A DNA stretch of 22,972 bases, from assembly GCA_934630905.1 (NCBI GenBank), contig CAKTXN010000018.1, positions 1 through 22,972 on the forward strand, written 5' to 3'. Position 1 is the first letter of the stretch, and every line of letters begins with the position of its first letter. Position numbers and translations under genes: made by a program. The notes under the pieces were generated by a model. The model worked only from the letters and a program-made list of their open reading frames with translations. It searched no databases and had not been told where the DNA came from. This DNA is from an uncultured Eggerthellaceae bacterium (lineage in GTDB: Bacteria > Actinomycetota > Coriobacteriia > Coriobacteriales > Eggerthellaceae). Shown here one piece after another: positions 7,736 to 15,617 of this stretch.

Positions 7736-8780
7736 GAGACGCCTCCGAAGATGTTTCCTGCGCTGCCTCCTGGGACGCTTCGAGCGCTTTTTGCTCGGCA
7801 GCCCACTGCGCAACACGCTCAATCAAGCCTGAACGCACCACTTGCACGGAAGCGTCAATGCCATTTTGAATGCCCAGCTCAGACGCGGAACCGTGACCGA
7901 TAATGCAGGCACCTTTCACTCCTAGAAGCGGAGCTCCGCCAAACATGTCAGGATCAATGGAGTCCTTCAGAGCCTTGAAGCCGTTCAAGAGCGCCAGAGA
8001 ACCCAGCTTAGATGCTGCGTTCTTCGTCATAACGCCCTTAACGGCCTTGAACAGCTGCTTCGCCGTACCTTCGATGGTCTTCAAGCAAACGTTACCCGTG
8101 AAGCCATCGCAAACATATACATCGAATTTCGCCGCCATGATGTCGCCGCCTTCGGCATTACCCACGAAATTCGGAATCTTCTGTTTGAGCAGCTGGTGGC
8201 ACTCTTGGATGAACAGGGAGCCCTTTGTTTCCTCTTCACCAATGCTCAAAAGCGCCACGCGCGGATTCTCAATGTGCAAAAGGTACTCCGCAAAAACCGA
8301 TGCCATTTGCGCGAACTGCACAAGATACGCGGGCTTGCAATCGGCGTTTGCGCCCACATCGCACATCAAAACCGGACGAACAGGCGAAGGAATCACCGTA
8401 GCCAGCGCGGGGCGCGCAATGCCCTTGATGCGCCCCATGATCAGCGTTGCGGCAGCAAGACAAGCGCCCGTAGAACCTGCGGAATAAAAGCCTTGCGCGC
8501 GCCCTTCTTTGACCAGACGGCATGCCACGCTAATGGATGAATTTTTCTTCTTGCGCACGGCCTCGGCGGGATGCTCCGCCATACCAATGACTTCCGTTGC
8601 CACCGCAGCTTCGCAACGGTCATGGGCCGCAGCGAATGGCTCAACAACATCGGCCGGGCCGCACAAGATAACATGCAGGTTCGGATCTTTTTCCAGTGCT
8701 GCCGCACAACCTGCAAGTACTACCGAAGGAGCATTGTCGCCGCCCATAGCGTCAACGGCAATGGTGATGGATTCTGTCAC
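7728..8780 (-). CDS. plsX: PlsX, phosphate acyltransferase
   Basis: A 350-residue enzyme that converts acyl-ACP plus phosphate to acyl-phosphate, the donor used by PlsY in phosphatidic acid synthesis. The N-terminus ITIAVDAMGGDNAP is diagnostic, followed by 'GFYSAGSTGA', 'DVGAN', 'NAEGGDI', 'CDGFTGN' and 'GVKGACIIGHG'. The start chosen is GTG at 8780, because AAGGAG lies seven bases upstream and the diagnostic N-terminus follows within six residues; the frame further upstream crosses two hairpins. The C-terminal tail is Ala/Glu/Ser-rich. It lies after rpmF but beyond a terminator, and overlaps rnc by 8 bases. The fapR, fabD, fabG and acpP genes common beside plsX in Bacillota are not here. 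Confidence 0.95.
   Translation of the reverse strand: MTESITIAVDAMGGDNAPSVVLAGCAAALEKDPNLHVILCGPADVVEPFAAAHDRCEAAVATEVIGMAEHPAEAVRKKKNSSISVACRLVKEGRAQGFYSAGSTGACLAAATLIMGRIKGIARPALATVIPSPVRPVLMCDVGANADCKPAYLVQFAQMASVFAEYLLHIENPRVALLSIGEEETKGSLFIQECHQLLKQKIPNFVGNAEGGDIMAAKFDVYVCDGFTGNVCLKTIEGTAKQLFKAVKGVMTKNAASKLGSLALLNGFKALKDSIDPDMFGGAPLLGVKGACIIGHGSASELGIQNGIDASVQVVRSGLIERVAQWAAEQKALEASQEAAQETSSEASHE
7742..7746 (-). promoter_or_regulatory. Ribosome binding site deciding the rnc start
   Basis: GGAGG on the minus strand, six bases before the ATG at 7735 and inside the plsX coding sequence. It fixes the start against an in-frame alternative 29 codons upstream. Confidence 0.8.
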
Positions 8781-8787
8781 GTAAGTT

Positions 8788-8793
8788 CTCCTT
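8788..8793 (-). promoter_or_regulatory. Ribosome binding site deciding the plsX GTG start
   Basis: AAGGAG on the minus strand, seven bases before GTG at 8780. It argues against the longer in-frame reading from 8852. Confidence 0.8.
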
Positions 8794-8802
8794 AAAAACG
8801 AA

Positions 8803-8847
8803 CCGTCCCAAGACGGAAAAAGCTGCCCTTCTCTAAGAGAACGCAGC
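8803..8847 (-). promoter_or_regulatory. Paired hairpins in the plsX leader, terminator-like
   Basis: On the minus strand the first hairpin (8847 to 8822) has GCTGC/GCAGC outside and TTCTC/GAGAA inside with a small interior loop, and is followed at once by TTTTT (8821-8817). This is the form of an intrinsic terminator. A second hairpin, CCGTC/GACGG with a four-base loop (8816-8803), comes directly after and ends ten bases before the ribosome binding site. Because they sit between a TATAAT box and the plsX start, they may attenuate plsX expression. No known riboswitch or leader-peptide pattern was recognised. Confidence 0.4.
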
Positions 8848-8874
8848 AGCATTTGCCGACTCCACTATTTGATG

Positions 8875-8880
8875 ATTATA
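8875..8880 (-). promoter_or_regulatory. Candidate -10 box for plsX
   Basis: A perfect TATAAT on the minus strand, 94 bases before the plsX GTG and downstream of the rpmF terminator, where a promoter is needed. No good -35 hexamer lies at 15-19 bases spacing, so an activator or other elements would be required, or the match is chance. Confidence 0.4.
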
Positions 8881-8957
8881 GGAGATTTATTGGCATACCG
8901 AATACATGCAAAGCGCAAATCAACGGCATTGTCATAAATTCGTTATGCATCGTATGT

Positions 8958-8993
8958 AACAAAAGCCTTCCCCCTCAAAATGAGAAGGAAGGC
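8958..8993 (-). terminator. Intrinsic terminator after rpmF
   Basis: On the minus strand a 13-pair stem (GCCTTCC/GGAAGGC extended inward by TTCTCA/TGAGGG with two G·T pairs) closes a three-base loop and is followed by TTTTGTT. It lies 25 bases after the rpmF stop and separates DUF177–rpmF from plsX–rnc–smc. Confidence 0.85.
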
Positions 8994-9018
8994 CCTTGAC
9001 ACTTCTTTAGTTCAAAGC

Positions 9019-9198
9019 TTATTCGGCTTCGATGACCTCACGGTTCCTATAGAAACCGCAGCTCGGGCATACGCGATGCGGAAGCTTCACTTCGCCGCAC
9101 TGAGGGCAAACGGTGCGAGCAGGAGCGCTGATGCGATCGTTAGCGCTACGACGAGTATGAGTGCTGGCGCGGCCAGTTCGTTGCTTAGGTACTGCCAT
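9019..9198 (-). CDS. rpmF: 50S ribosomal protein bL32, zinc-binding form
   Basis: A 59-residue protein starting MAVPKQRTGRASTHTRRSAN, typical of bL32. It has a zinc ribbon of CPQC (31-34) and CPSC (44-47), so this is the zinc-dependent (C+) form. bL32 is part of the 50S subunit near the peptide exit region. The start has AAGGAG eight bases upstream. The gene follows DUF177 by 129 bases, its own promoter candidate is at 9273-9301, and a strong terminator follows at 8958-8993. DUF177–rpmF is one of the most conserved bacterial gene pairs. Confidence 0.96.
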   Translation of the reverse strand: MAVPKQRTGRASTHTRRSANDRISAPARTVCPQCGEVKLPHRVCPSCGFYRNREVIEAE

Positions 9199-9272
9199 GA
9201 CCTATTCTCCTTCTTTAACAAACCGAGGTTTTGCAGAACCCCGAATAACTGTTGATAAACACGCGAAACGGT

Positions 9273-9301
9273 ATTTTAGCAAAAACCTTTTATCAGTTCA
9301 A
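9273..9301 (-). promoter_or_regulatory. Candidate promoter for rpmF
   Basis: TTGAAC (9296-9301) and TAAAAT (9273-9278) on the minus strand are spaced by 17 bases, with TG one base before the -10 box (extended -10). It lies 75 bases before the rpmF ATG in the gap after DUF177. This is one of the better promoter matches in the window. Confidence 0.6.
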
Positions 9302-9327
9302 GTGCCATTTTCCGTGTAACGCGAAAA

Positions 9328-9897
9328 TCATTCTTCTTCAATAACAAAACCCTGCAGGGCCGCAAACGGGCTGTTCGGATTCACGTCATTTTCATGCTGA
9401 CATCCGCAAGGACCTTCGTTCAGGTTCGCACCGCACGTAGCGCACAAACCTTTGCAGTCATCGGTGCACAACGGAATAATCGGAACATCCAAAACAATGG
9501 CCGCCTGGATAAGAGGCATCAAATCAATGATATGATCATCGGGAAGAACGCCGAATTCGTCTTCTTCCTTATCTTCCTTGCTCACCTCATCGGCGTTCAG
9601 AAAGAAATAACCCTCTATCTCGCCAAACAGCGGCACGTCGGCTGGCTCGCCGCAACGGGCGCACGCGGTTTCCGCCGAAACTTCGCACGTACCTTCCAAA
9701 AGCAGCGCCTCACCGGTGTTCGTTACGTCAACATCCCAGGTAAGAGGCTCGTTGAACGTATACAAATCGGGTCCGAACTTCATAACAGGAAGAACTACTT
9801 CGCCCTGGAAATGAGCGCTTTCCGCCGGCAAGAACAGCTCGGAGGCAATATGAATGCGCGCCGTGCCCTGGTCTTGTACGGCTTGCGTGGTATCCAT
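9328..9897 (-). CDS. DUF177 (YceD-like) protein, 23S rRNA accumulation factor family
   Basis: A 189-residue DUF177 protein. Members are almost always next to rpmF, and the plant and E. coli relatives are needed for 23S rRNA accumulation; the exact mechanism is not settled. An N-terminal beta-rich part carries CARC (79-82). An acidic middle (EVSKEDKEEDEF, 104-115) follows, then a Cys-rich end 'CTDDCKGLCATCG' (144-156) and CGC (164-166), the usual pattern of Gram-positive members and probably metal-binding. It starts two bases after the upstream coiled-coil gene, so the two are co-translated. Nothing appears truncated. Confidence 0.9.
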   Translation of the reverse strand: MDTTQAVQDQGTARIHIASELFLPAESAHFQGEVVLPVMKFGPDLYTFNEPLTWDVDVTNTGEALLLEGTCEVSAETACARCGEPADVPLFGEIEGYFFLNADEVSKEDKEEDEFGVLPDDHIIDLMPLIQAAIVLDVPIIPLCTDDCKGLCATCGANLNEGPCGCQHENDVNPNSPFAALQGFVIEEE

Positions 9898-9899
9898 GG

Positions 9900-10370
9900 C
9901 TATCGAACCTGCGTCGTGGGCGTGTTCATGCGCTCACGGCAACGACGAACATTATTCAAAACGGTGTCCAGACTCTGTTCAACGTGGTTGAACACGTCTT
10001 CGGCGTATGCCTGTGCACCTGCACGCGTCTGATAATCGAACTCACGCGCATCGGCAACCAACTTATCCGCCTGCTGATGCGCAATACGCACCACTTCGGT
10101 ATCGCTGGAAATGGTCATGGCTTCACGCTGAGCATCGCTTACCATGCGGTTTGCTTCCGCCTCGGCATCGTCCAGCAAGTTCTGGCGCTCGCGCACAATG
10201 GCGCGCGCCTGGGCAAACTCGCCCGGGAACCTATCGCGAATCTCATCGATAATATCAAGAGCCTCGCCCACGTCTACCTGACGCAAGTTGTTCTTACCAA
10301 AAACAGGCTTGGCATCTTCCAAAAGAATGGAAAGATCCTCAAGCAGTTCAAGGACGCTCGATTCATCCAT
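9900..10370 (-). CDS. Coiled-coil DivIVA/ATP-synthase-b-like protein of unknown role
   Basis: A 156-residue soluble protein, mostly helix. The N-terminus holds a leucine-rich segment (VLELLEDLSILLEDA), then 'VDVGEALDIIDEIRDRFPGEF' (split here as VDVGEALDIIDEIRD and RFPGEF), followed by a heptad-like Ala/Glu/Arg coiled coil to about residue 125. Proteins of this look beside coaD are usually labelled DivIVA-like, ATPase or V-ATPase subunit H-like without proof of function. I see no nucleotide-binding motif and no membrane segment. The start at 10370 is chosen because GAAAGG lies six bases upstream; 17 more codons in frame lack such a site. It precedes DUF177 by two bases, and an extended -10 promoter candidate is at 10432-10440. 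Confidence 0.75.
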   Translation of the reverse strand: MDESSVLELLEDLSILLEDAKPVFGKNNLRQVDVGEALDIIDEIRDRFPGEFAQARAIVRERQNLLDDAEAEANRMVSDAQREAMTISSDTEVVRIAHQQADKLVADAREFDYQTRAGAQAYAEDVFNHVEQSLDTVLNNVRRCRERMNTPTTQVR

Positions 10371-10431
10371 GATGGGCCTTTCTCGTATCAAGCAAAAGGG
10401 CATGCGCCCCCACTTATCCATAATCCTTCAG

Positions 10432-10440
10432 ATTTTACCA
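10432..10440 (-). promoter_or_regulatory. Extended -10 promoter candidate before the coiled-coil gene
   Basis: TGGTAAAAT on the minus strand, 62 bases before the start at 10370 and within the 165-base coaD gap. No recognisable -35 box is present. It could drive the coiled-coil gene and DUF177. Confidence 0.4.
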
Positions 10441-10535
10441 CGAGAAGGGTAAAAAAGGAAAATTAACCGCTCCGCACCGCAAAGCAGCACGTAATGCTTA
10501 CAAATTATGAAAATTACGGTGCGAAACGAGAGCTT

Positions 10536-11012
10536 TTAGGCGAATTTTGCCTTCAGCGCATCGTTTACACACGAAGGCACGAATTGTGCAACATCACCCT
10601 TGAAGCTTGCAATTTCGCGCACAACCGAGGACGAAAGGTACATGTACTCGGGCGAAGACATGATGAAAATGGTCTCCAAGTGCGGATCAAGCTGGTAGTT
10701 CAGCGCTGTCTGCTGGAACTCGTACTCAAAGTCGGTAATGGCGCGCAAGCCCTTTACCGCAACGTGAGCATCCATTTCGCGCGCGAAATCAACAAGCAAC
10801 CCGCAAAATGGCTCCACGCGAACGTTCGGCATGCCCTTAAGCGCTTCTCGCGCCAACACTACGCGCTCATCAAGCGAAAACAAAGGCTGCTTCTTGGGAG
10901 AAGCGGCAACCGCAACAATCACTTCATCGAAAATACGCGATGCGCGGCTGATGATTTCAATATGGCCGCTGGTAATGGGGTCGAAGGTGCCGGGCGTCAA
11001 AGCTCGTTTCAT
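10536..11012 (-). CDS. coaD: Phosphopantetheine adenylyltransferase
   Basis: A 158-residue enzyme of coenzyme A synthesis that adenylates 4'-phosphopantetheine to dephospho-CoA. It shows the nucleotidyltransferase start TPGTFDPITSGH (6-17) containing the T-x-G-H motif, 'VKGLRAITDFEYE' in the middle, and SSSVVREI near residues 127-134, all typical of bacterial CoaD. Length matches the family (about 160). The ATG overlaps the rsmD stop (TAATG), the classic rsmD–coaD coupling. Confidence 0.96.
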   Translation of the reverse strand: MKRALTPGTFDPITSGHIEIISRASRIFDEVIVAVAASPKKQPLFSLDERVVLAREALKGMPNVRVEPFCGLLVDFAREMDAHVAVKGLRAITDFEYEFQQTALNYQLDPHLETIFIMSSPEYMYLSSSVVREIASFKGDVAQFVPSCVNDALKAKFA

Positions 11013-11590
11013 TAATCCGCCTTTCCGAAAATATCAACAGCAATCTCACCGTAAGTTTTCGTTTGCATACTATCCCATTTCACACGCGAACGCGCAAAAA
11101 AAGGTGCCAGGTCGGTGTCTCGTGAATGTTCATAAGAAATCGTAACGTAGGAAGCCAGGCATCCCGCATCATCAAGATCTTCCAAAAACGCAAAAACAAG
11201 TGCCGGATCAAGCGCATACGGCGGATCCAGAAGGATAAGCCCGAAAGGTTCGTGTCCCGACAAGGGCGGATGCGCCAACACGTCGGTCTTGCGTACCACC
11301 GCGCGCATTGCATCGCAGCGCAGTTTCTTGATATTGCCCTCAAGCGTTGCCGCCGACTGCGGATCAAGCTCGTAGAACCATGCCTGCTTCGCACCACGCG
11401 AAAGCGCCTCCAAACCCAAAGCACCCGAGCCCGCAAACGCATCGAGCACCGTAACGTCGTCAAACGTGTTCAGCGTACAATACAGGCTGCTCATAAGCGA
11501 TTCTCGAATACGGTCGATGGTAGGGCGCGTTGTTTCGCCATCGGGGGCAGCAATTGGAACGCCCCTCCATTCACCTGCAATTATGCGCAT
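11012..11590 (-). CDS. rsmD: 16S rRNA (guanine-N2-)-methyltransferase RsmD
   Basis: A 192-residue SAM-dependent methyltransferase that modifies G966 (E. coli numbering) of 16S rRNA. The SAM-binding loop VLDAFAGSGALGLEALSRGA is at 48-67 and the catalytic DPPY at 122-125. The N-terminus MRIIAGEWRG matches the family's 'RIIgG.wrg' opening. It begins three bases after the recG stop and overlaps coaD by one base, so recG–rsmD–coaD is one tight unit. Confidence 0.95.
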   Translation of the reverse strand: MRIIAGEWRGVPIAAPDGETTRPTIDRIRESLMSSLYCTLNTFDDVTVLDAFAGSGALGLEALSRGAKQAWFYELDPQSAATLEGNIKKLRCDAMRAVVRKTDVLAHPPLSGHEPFGLILLDPPYALDPALVFAFLEDLDDAGCLASYVTISYEHSRDTDLAPFFARSRVKWDSMQTKTYGEIAVDIFGKAD

Positions 11591-11593
11591 ATT

Positions 11594-13846
11594 CTAACCT
11601 CCCATCACTTCGCGGTTTCCCCGCATCATACGCACTTCACGCGCCAGCGCCCGATGCTGCAAATGCTCCAAACGTGGATCATCTTGCAGAATCTCCGCCG
11701 CATCCGCATGCGCAGCTTCGATCACCGCGCTATCACGGATAACGTTCACCAGCTTCAACGACGACGCACCGTGCTGCCGATTACCTAAAATATCGCCTTC
11801 GCGACGCAAGCTCAAGTCGTAAGCCGCCAGCTCAAAACCATCATCGGTACGCTCCATAGCTCCCAGGCGATCAAGCGCCACCGGCGTTTGCGCGTTCGAT
11901 ATCAAAAAAACCTGGGAAGGCAACGTACCACGTCCCACGCGCCCGCGCAACTGATGCAGCTGAGATAAACCGAAACGGTCGGCGTCTTCCACAATGATGA
12001 CGGTAGCGTTAAGCACATCCACGCCTACCTCAATAACGGTCGTGGCAACAAGAACCTGCACGTCACCGCGCCGGAAATCATCCATGGCCTTCTGCTTTTC
12101 CGCATTGGAGAGCTTTCCATGCAAAAGCGCCACGTTGAAGTCGTAGAAAACGGTATCTTGCAGGCGCTTTGCCATGCTGGATGCCGCCGCAATGTTCTCG
12201 CGCGCGAAATCGCTCTCACCTTCAATGGTGATACAAGAAAACTCGTAGTGGTCTTCCTGGTCTTCCTTCGTGCGTCGAGCGCGCGTGTCGCGCTCTTCGG
12301 TGGTCAAGCCCACCAGCGGGCACACCACATAGACTTGCTCGCCGCGCTCAAGCGCTTCACGTGCCGCATCGTATGCCGTGCTGCTCTCGCCTCTGGTCAG
12401 GACTTTTGTAGTGCGCTGCGCCCCCACATGAGGACGCTGCCGCAAATACGAAAGCGACAAGTTGCCGAAAAGCGCTAACGCAAGCGAGCGCGGAATAGGC
12501 GTTGCAGTAAGGTAGAGCGCATCGGGTGCCGAGCCCTTCCCCAACAAGCGGGCGCGTTGCTCAACGCCGAAGCGCTGCTGCTCATCGATAACGCACAAGC
12601 TGCATGCAGAGAACACAACGTCGGGCTCAATGACCGCATGTGTGCCGAACAGCACCTGAATTGCCCCTGCTGCAAGGCGCTGCAGAATGTCAGCGCGCTC
12701 AGAAGCGGGTGTAGCACCGGTAAGAATCGCCCACGAAACACCCACCTGGTCAAACAAGCTGCCTAAGCTCTGTGCATATTGACGCGCCAGCACTTCAGTC
12801 GGCGCCATCATAACGGCTTGGTTGCCCGAATCGGCTGCCGCTGCAAGCGCAAACGCGGTCACGGCCGTTTTACCGGTACCCACATCGCCCAGCAGCAGGT
12901 GGTTCGCGCAAGCAGGTTTAGCCATGTTTGCCAGAATTTCACTTACCGCCTGCATCTGGTCTTGCGTGAGCGCAAAGGGCATCACTTCGAAAAGCTTGAG
13001 CACAGCTGGACCATCGGTCGTGTGAGCAACGGGAACATGCTGGTCAGACAGATGCGCAGCGTCACCTTCCGCTCGAGCTCCCTCGAGCATGAGCGACAGT
13101 TCCAGCAGCAGCACTTCTTCGTAGACCAAGCGCCGATGCGCAAGCCGCATGTCATCCATAGTCAGAGGAAAATGAATGGAGCGCAGTGCGTTGTGGCGCG
13201 ACATCAAGCAATGCTTCTCGCGCAAAGGCAGCGGCATGAAATCCTCCATGCCATTAGCCTCTTCCAAAGCGTTGCCGATCAATCGGCGCATCCAAGCGGT
13301 TGAAATTTCCGCGCAGGCGGGATGAACAGGGATGATGAAGCCATCGGCGCTTGCATTAGCACTCGCGTTCGCCCCATCAAGCGGCTCGATGAACGGATTT
13401 GTCATGCGCTTGAAGCCGTAATCGAACTCGACTTTACCCGCAACGGCAATATGCATATCCTGCGAAAGCGTATCCATAAGCCACGGCTGACGAAACGCCG
13501 TAACCATCATAACGCCCGTCTCATCGACCAGGGTAATCTCGACAAGCGCAAGTGTCGGCTTAGGACGCTTCAGCTTCATTTCATGAATGCGCCCGCGAAT
13601 CGTACAGCTCTCACCGATTGCTGCGGTGCGGATAGTTTCGACTTTCGACAAGTCAACGTAACGGCGCGGGAACAAAGTAAGCAAATCCCGAACCGTTGAA
13701 ACGCCCATCTTGCCCAAGGCTTGCGCACGTTTCGGGCTGACCCCGGAAACCGATGACACACGGTCTTCTAGGTGCATAGTAGGCAAAGTGCGGTCAGCAT
13801 TGCCAACCGCACTTGAACTGGTATCTTTCGAAGAAGAACGAACCAT
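11594..13846 (-). CDS. recG: ATP-dependent DNA helicase RecG
   Basis: A 750-residue branch-migration helicase that reverses stalled forks and processes recombination intermediates. The N-terminal wedge/OB domain runs to about residue 270. Walker A GDVGTGKT is at 320-327, the Walker B variant DEQQRFG at 421-427, and QLRGRVGRG (motif VI) at 632-640, followed by the C-terminal TRG region. Between 'VCPLVG' and 'VALLHGK' (about 510-578) there is a charged insertion longer than I would expect. The start at 13846 has AAGGGAG upstream, although only three bases away. An in-frame ATG at 13882 lacks any ribosome site and abuts a hairpin, and one at 13777 lacks a site too, so the start is uncertain. Confidence 0.94.
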   Translation of the reverse strand: MVRSSSKDTSSSAVGNADRTLPTMHLEDRVSSVSGVSPKRAQALGKMGVSTVRDLLTLFPRRYVDLSKVETIRTAAIGESCTIRGRIHEMKLKRPKPTLALVEITLVDETGVMMVTAFRQPWLMDTLSQDMHIAVAGKVEFDYGFKRMTNPFIEPLDGANASANASADGFIIPVHPACAEISTAWMRRLIGNALEEANGMEDFMPLPLREKHCLMSRHNALRSIHFPLTMDDMRLAHRRLVYEEVLLLELSLMLEGARAEGDAAHLSDQHVPVAHTTDGPAVLKLFEVMPFALTQDQMQAVSEILANMAKPACANHLLLGDVGTGKTAVTAFALAAAADSGNQAVMMAPTEVLARQYAQSLGSLFDQVGVSWAILTGATPASERADILQRLAAGAIQVLFGTHAVIEPDVVFSACSLCVIDEQQRFGVEQRARLLGKGSAPDALYLTATPIPRSLALALFGNLSLSYLRQRPHVGAQRTTKVLTRGESSTAYDAAREALERGEQVYVVCPLVGLTTEERDTRARRTKEDQEDHYEFSCITIEGESDFARENIAAASSMAKRLQDTVFYDFNVALLHGKLSNAEKQKAMDDFRRGDVQVLVATTVIEVGVDVLNATVIIVEDADRFGLSQLHQLRGRVGRGTLPSQVFLISNAQTPVALDRLGAMERTDDGFELAAYDLSLRREGDILGNRQHGASSLKLVNVIRDSAVIEAAHADAAEILQDDPRLEHLQHRALAREVRMMRGNREVMGG

Positions 13847-13881
13847 AGGCTCCCTTGCTTCTTGTTTATTTCTTACGGGCA

Positions 13882-13918
13882 TAAAAGCGCGTAGCAGCCA
13901 CGTTGTTGACTGCTACGC
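13882..13918 (-). terminator. Hairpin with short T-run between fakA and recG
   Basis: On the minus strand GCGTAGCAG (13918-13910) pairs perfectly with CTGCTACGC (13897-13889) over nine bases with a 12-base loop; GC then TTTT follows. The T-run is short, so it may be a weak terminator or attenuator that lowers recG relative to fakA. A second small hairpin, CGTCT/AGACG with a four-base loop, lies just upstream around 13932-13945. Confidence 0.45.
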
Positions 13919-13948
13919 TCCCCCTTGGAAAGCGTCTTTTTAGACGAA

Positions 13949-15580
13949 CTACTCCAAAGAGAACACGAGCGGGTACAACGGCTGCTCACCGCGCTGCGCG
14001 TCGATTTCAAGGTCGTCGTATTTCTGCTCGACCTTTTCGACCAAGGCGTCAAAGTCATCTTGGGAAAGATCTGCGCCCGCCAGAAGCGTCAAGTTATCCA
14101 TATCTTCAGCTTCCATGGCTTTCAACAGCGCAAACAGAACTTCATCCAAAGACTGGCCAACCGCTTCAATCGAACCATCGGCAATGCCAATAACGTCGCC
14201 ATTGTGGATGGGATTGTCGTGAGCATCCTTGGAATCCTTGATGGCGGTGGTAATTTCGCCCGCTTTCACTTCCGAAAACGCATCGGTCATGCTCTCGATG
14301 TTCGTATCCAAATCGGCCTCGGGGTCGGCGCCAAACAATGCGCTAAACGATGCAGGAACGCTCTTCGTGGGAACAACGCCGCAAGGCTTCTCGGAAAGCT
14401 GCGCTGCGCTATTTGCGGCCATAATGATGTTGCTGTTGTTAGGCAAGATGATAACGGCATCGGCATTTACCCTGTTCACCGCATCAAGCAGGTCCTTCGT
14501 GGAAGGATTCATGGTCTGTCCGCCGGACACTACCACGTCCACGCCCAAGCTCTTCAAAATCTGGGCGTTACCTTCGCCAGCGGCAACAGCAACAAAGCCG
14601 AGCGCCTTGTGTTCGCTCTGCTCTTCGGCAGCAAGCTTCTCGGTGCGCTCTTCGCTTTGAAGCTGCATGTTATGGATGAACACCTCGGAAATCTGGCCGC
14701 GCTCCAAAAAGTATGCCAGTACCTTGTCGGGCGTGTTGGAGTGAACGTGCACCTTGAACTTGGGAGTTGCACCTACGCACAGCTCGCAGTCGCCCATGGT
14801 GGCCAAGAATTCCAGAGCTTCGTCGGTATCAAGCACGTCGGAGTCAACCAGGAATTCGTTGCAATAACGATACGCCGAACCTTCCCAGTCGTTGATCTGC
14901 TCGATTTCCACCTTCGGAGCAGCCGTGCGCGCGAACGCCAGCGTGTCAACAAGCACGCCTTCCTTACCGGTCAGCGCAGAAACGAACGCGCCAATGAAGA
15001 TAGACAGGCCGAAACCACCCGCGTCTACCACGCCGTTTTCCTTCAAAACGGGCAGCAGGTCAGGGGTGCGCTGCACAGATGCGAATGCTTCTGCCGCGAT
15101 AGCATCCATGGCGTCGTCGGTAGAAAGCTTCGCCTTGCGCGCTTTCTTCGCAGCGGCGGCAGTGTCCCTCAAAACAGTCAGAATCGTGCCCTCGACCGGC
15201 TTGCGAACAGCCTTGAACGCAACTTCCACCGCCTTTTGGAAACCCGCGTCAATCATCGTGGTGTCGAAAACTTCGCACGTTTGCGCGCCTTCGCAGAAAC
15301 CGCGCAGAATCTGGGACGTAATAACGCCCGAGTTGCCGCGCGCGCCCATAAGCGCACCTTGCGTGATTGCCTTGCGAATGTCGTTTTGCGTGTAACCAAT
15401 AGGCATGGCCGCAAGATTGTTGACCACGCTTTCAATGGTAAGCGACATATTGGTACCCGTATCACCATCGGGAACAGGGAAAACATTAAGGCGATTGACT
15501 TCTTCTTTGCGCTCCGACAAAATCTTGCTGGCAGCCGCAATCGCATTCACAATGTTGTTTCGTGAATAGTGCTCAGACAT
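13949..15580 (-). CDS. fakA: FakA-type fatty acid kinase (DAK2 domain, YloV family)
   Basis: A 543-residue protein. The N-terminal DhaL/DAK2 kinase domain shows PVPDGDTGTN (35-44; Mg-ATP-binding aspartates) and GARGNSG (79-85). The middle and C-terminal FakA domains follow, with 'GGQTMNPSTKDLLDAVN' and 'LPNNSNI' near 375-405. FakA phosphorylates fatty acids bound to FakB (DegV-type) to give acyl-phosphate, the same product as PlsX. No fakB is in the window. The start has GAGG five bases upstream and the gene follows asp23, the standard asp23–yloV pair. The long opposite-strand open frame here is a shadow. Confidence 0.93.
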   Translation of the reverse strand: MSEHYSRNNIVNAIAAASKILSERKEEVNRLNVFPVPDGDTGTNMSLTIESVVNNLAAMPIGYTQNDIRKAITQGALMGARGNSGVITSQILRGFCEGAQTCEVFDTTMIDAGFQKAVEVAFKAVRKPVEGTILTVLRDTAAAAKKARKAKLSTDDAMDAIAAEAFASVQRTPDLLPVLKENGVVDAGGFGLSIFIGAFVSALTGKEGVLVDTLAFARTAAPKVEIEQINDWEGSAYRYCNEFLVDSDVLDTDEALEFLATMGDCELCVGATPKFKVHVHSNTPDKVLAYFLERGQISEVFIHNMQLQSEERTEKLAAEEQSEHKALGFVAVAAGEGNAQILKSLGVDVVVSGGQTMNPSTKDLLDAVNRVNADAVIILPNNSNIIMAANSAAQLSEKPCGVVPTKSVPASFSALFGADPEADLDTNIESMTDAFSEVKAGEITTAIKDSKDAHDNPIHNGDVIGIADGSIEAVGQSLDEVLFALLKAMEAEDMDNLTLLAGADLSQDDFDALVEKVEQKYDDLEIDAQRGEQPLYPLVFSLE

Positions 15581-15617
15581 GAAAACCTCAATTTCGTTTT
15601 GCGATAATCTCGAACCG

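Noticed and set aside
7736..7822. N-terminal extension of RNase III by 29 residues
   Set aside because: The extension is a run of Arg/Lys codons produced by the plsX tail in another frame, and a GGAGG site sits before the internal ATG.
10473..10523. CGCACCG/CGGTGCG complementary arms after coaD as a terminator
   Set aside because: Only seven pairs with a 37-base loop, and the T-rich stretch begins about 20 bases later; not convincing as a terminator.
13925..15565. Long plus-strand open frame (546 codons) opposite fakA
   Set aside because: It is an antisense shadow of a well-supported kinase gene, its composition is Arg/His/Asn-rich with no recognisable domain, and every real gene here is on the minus strand.
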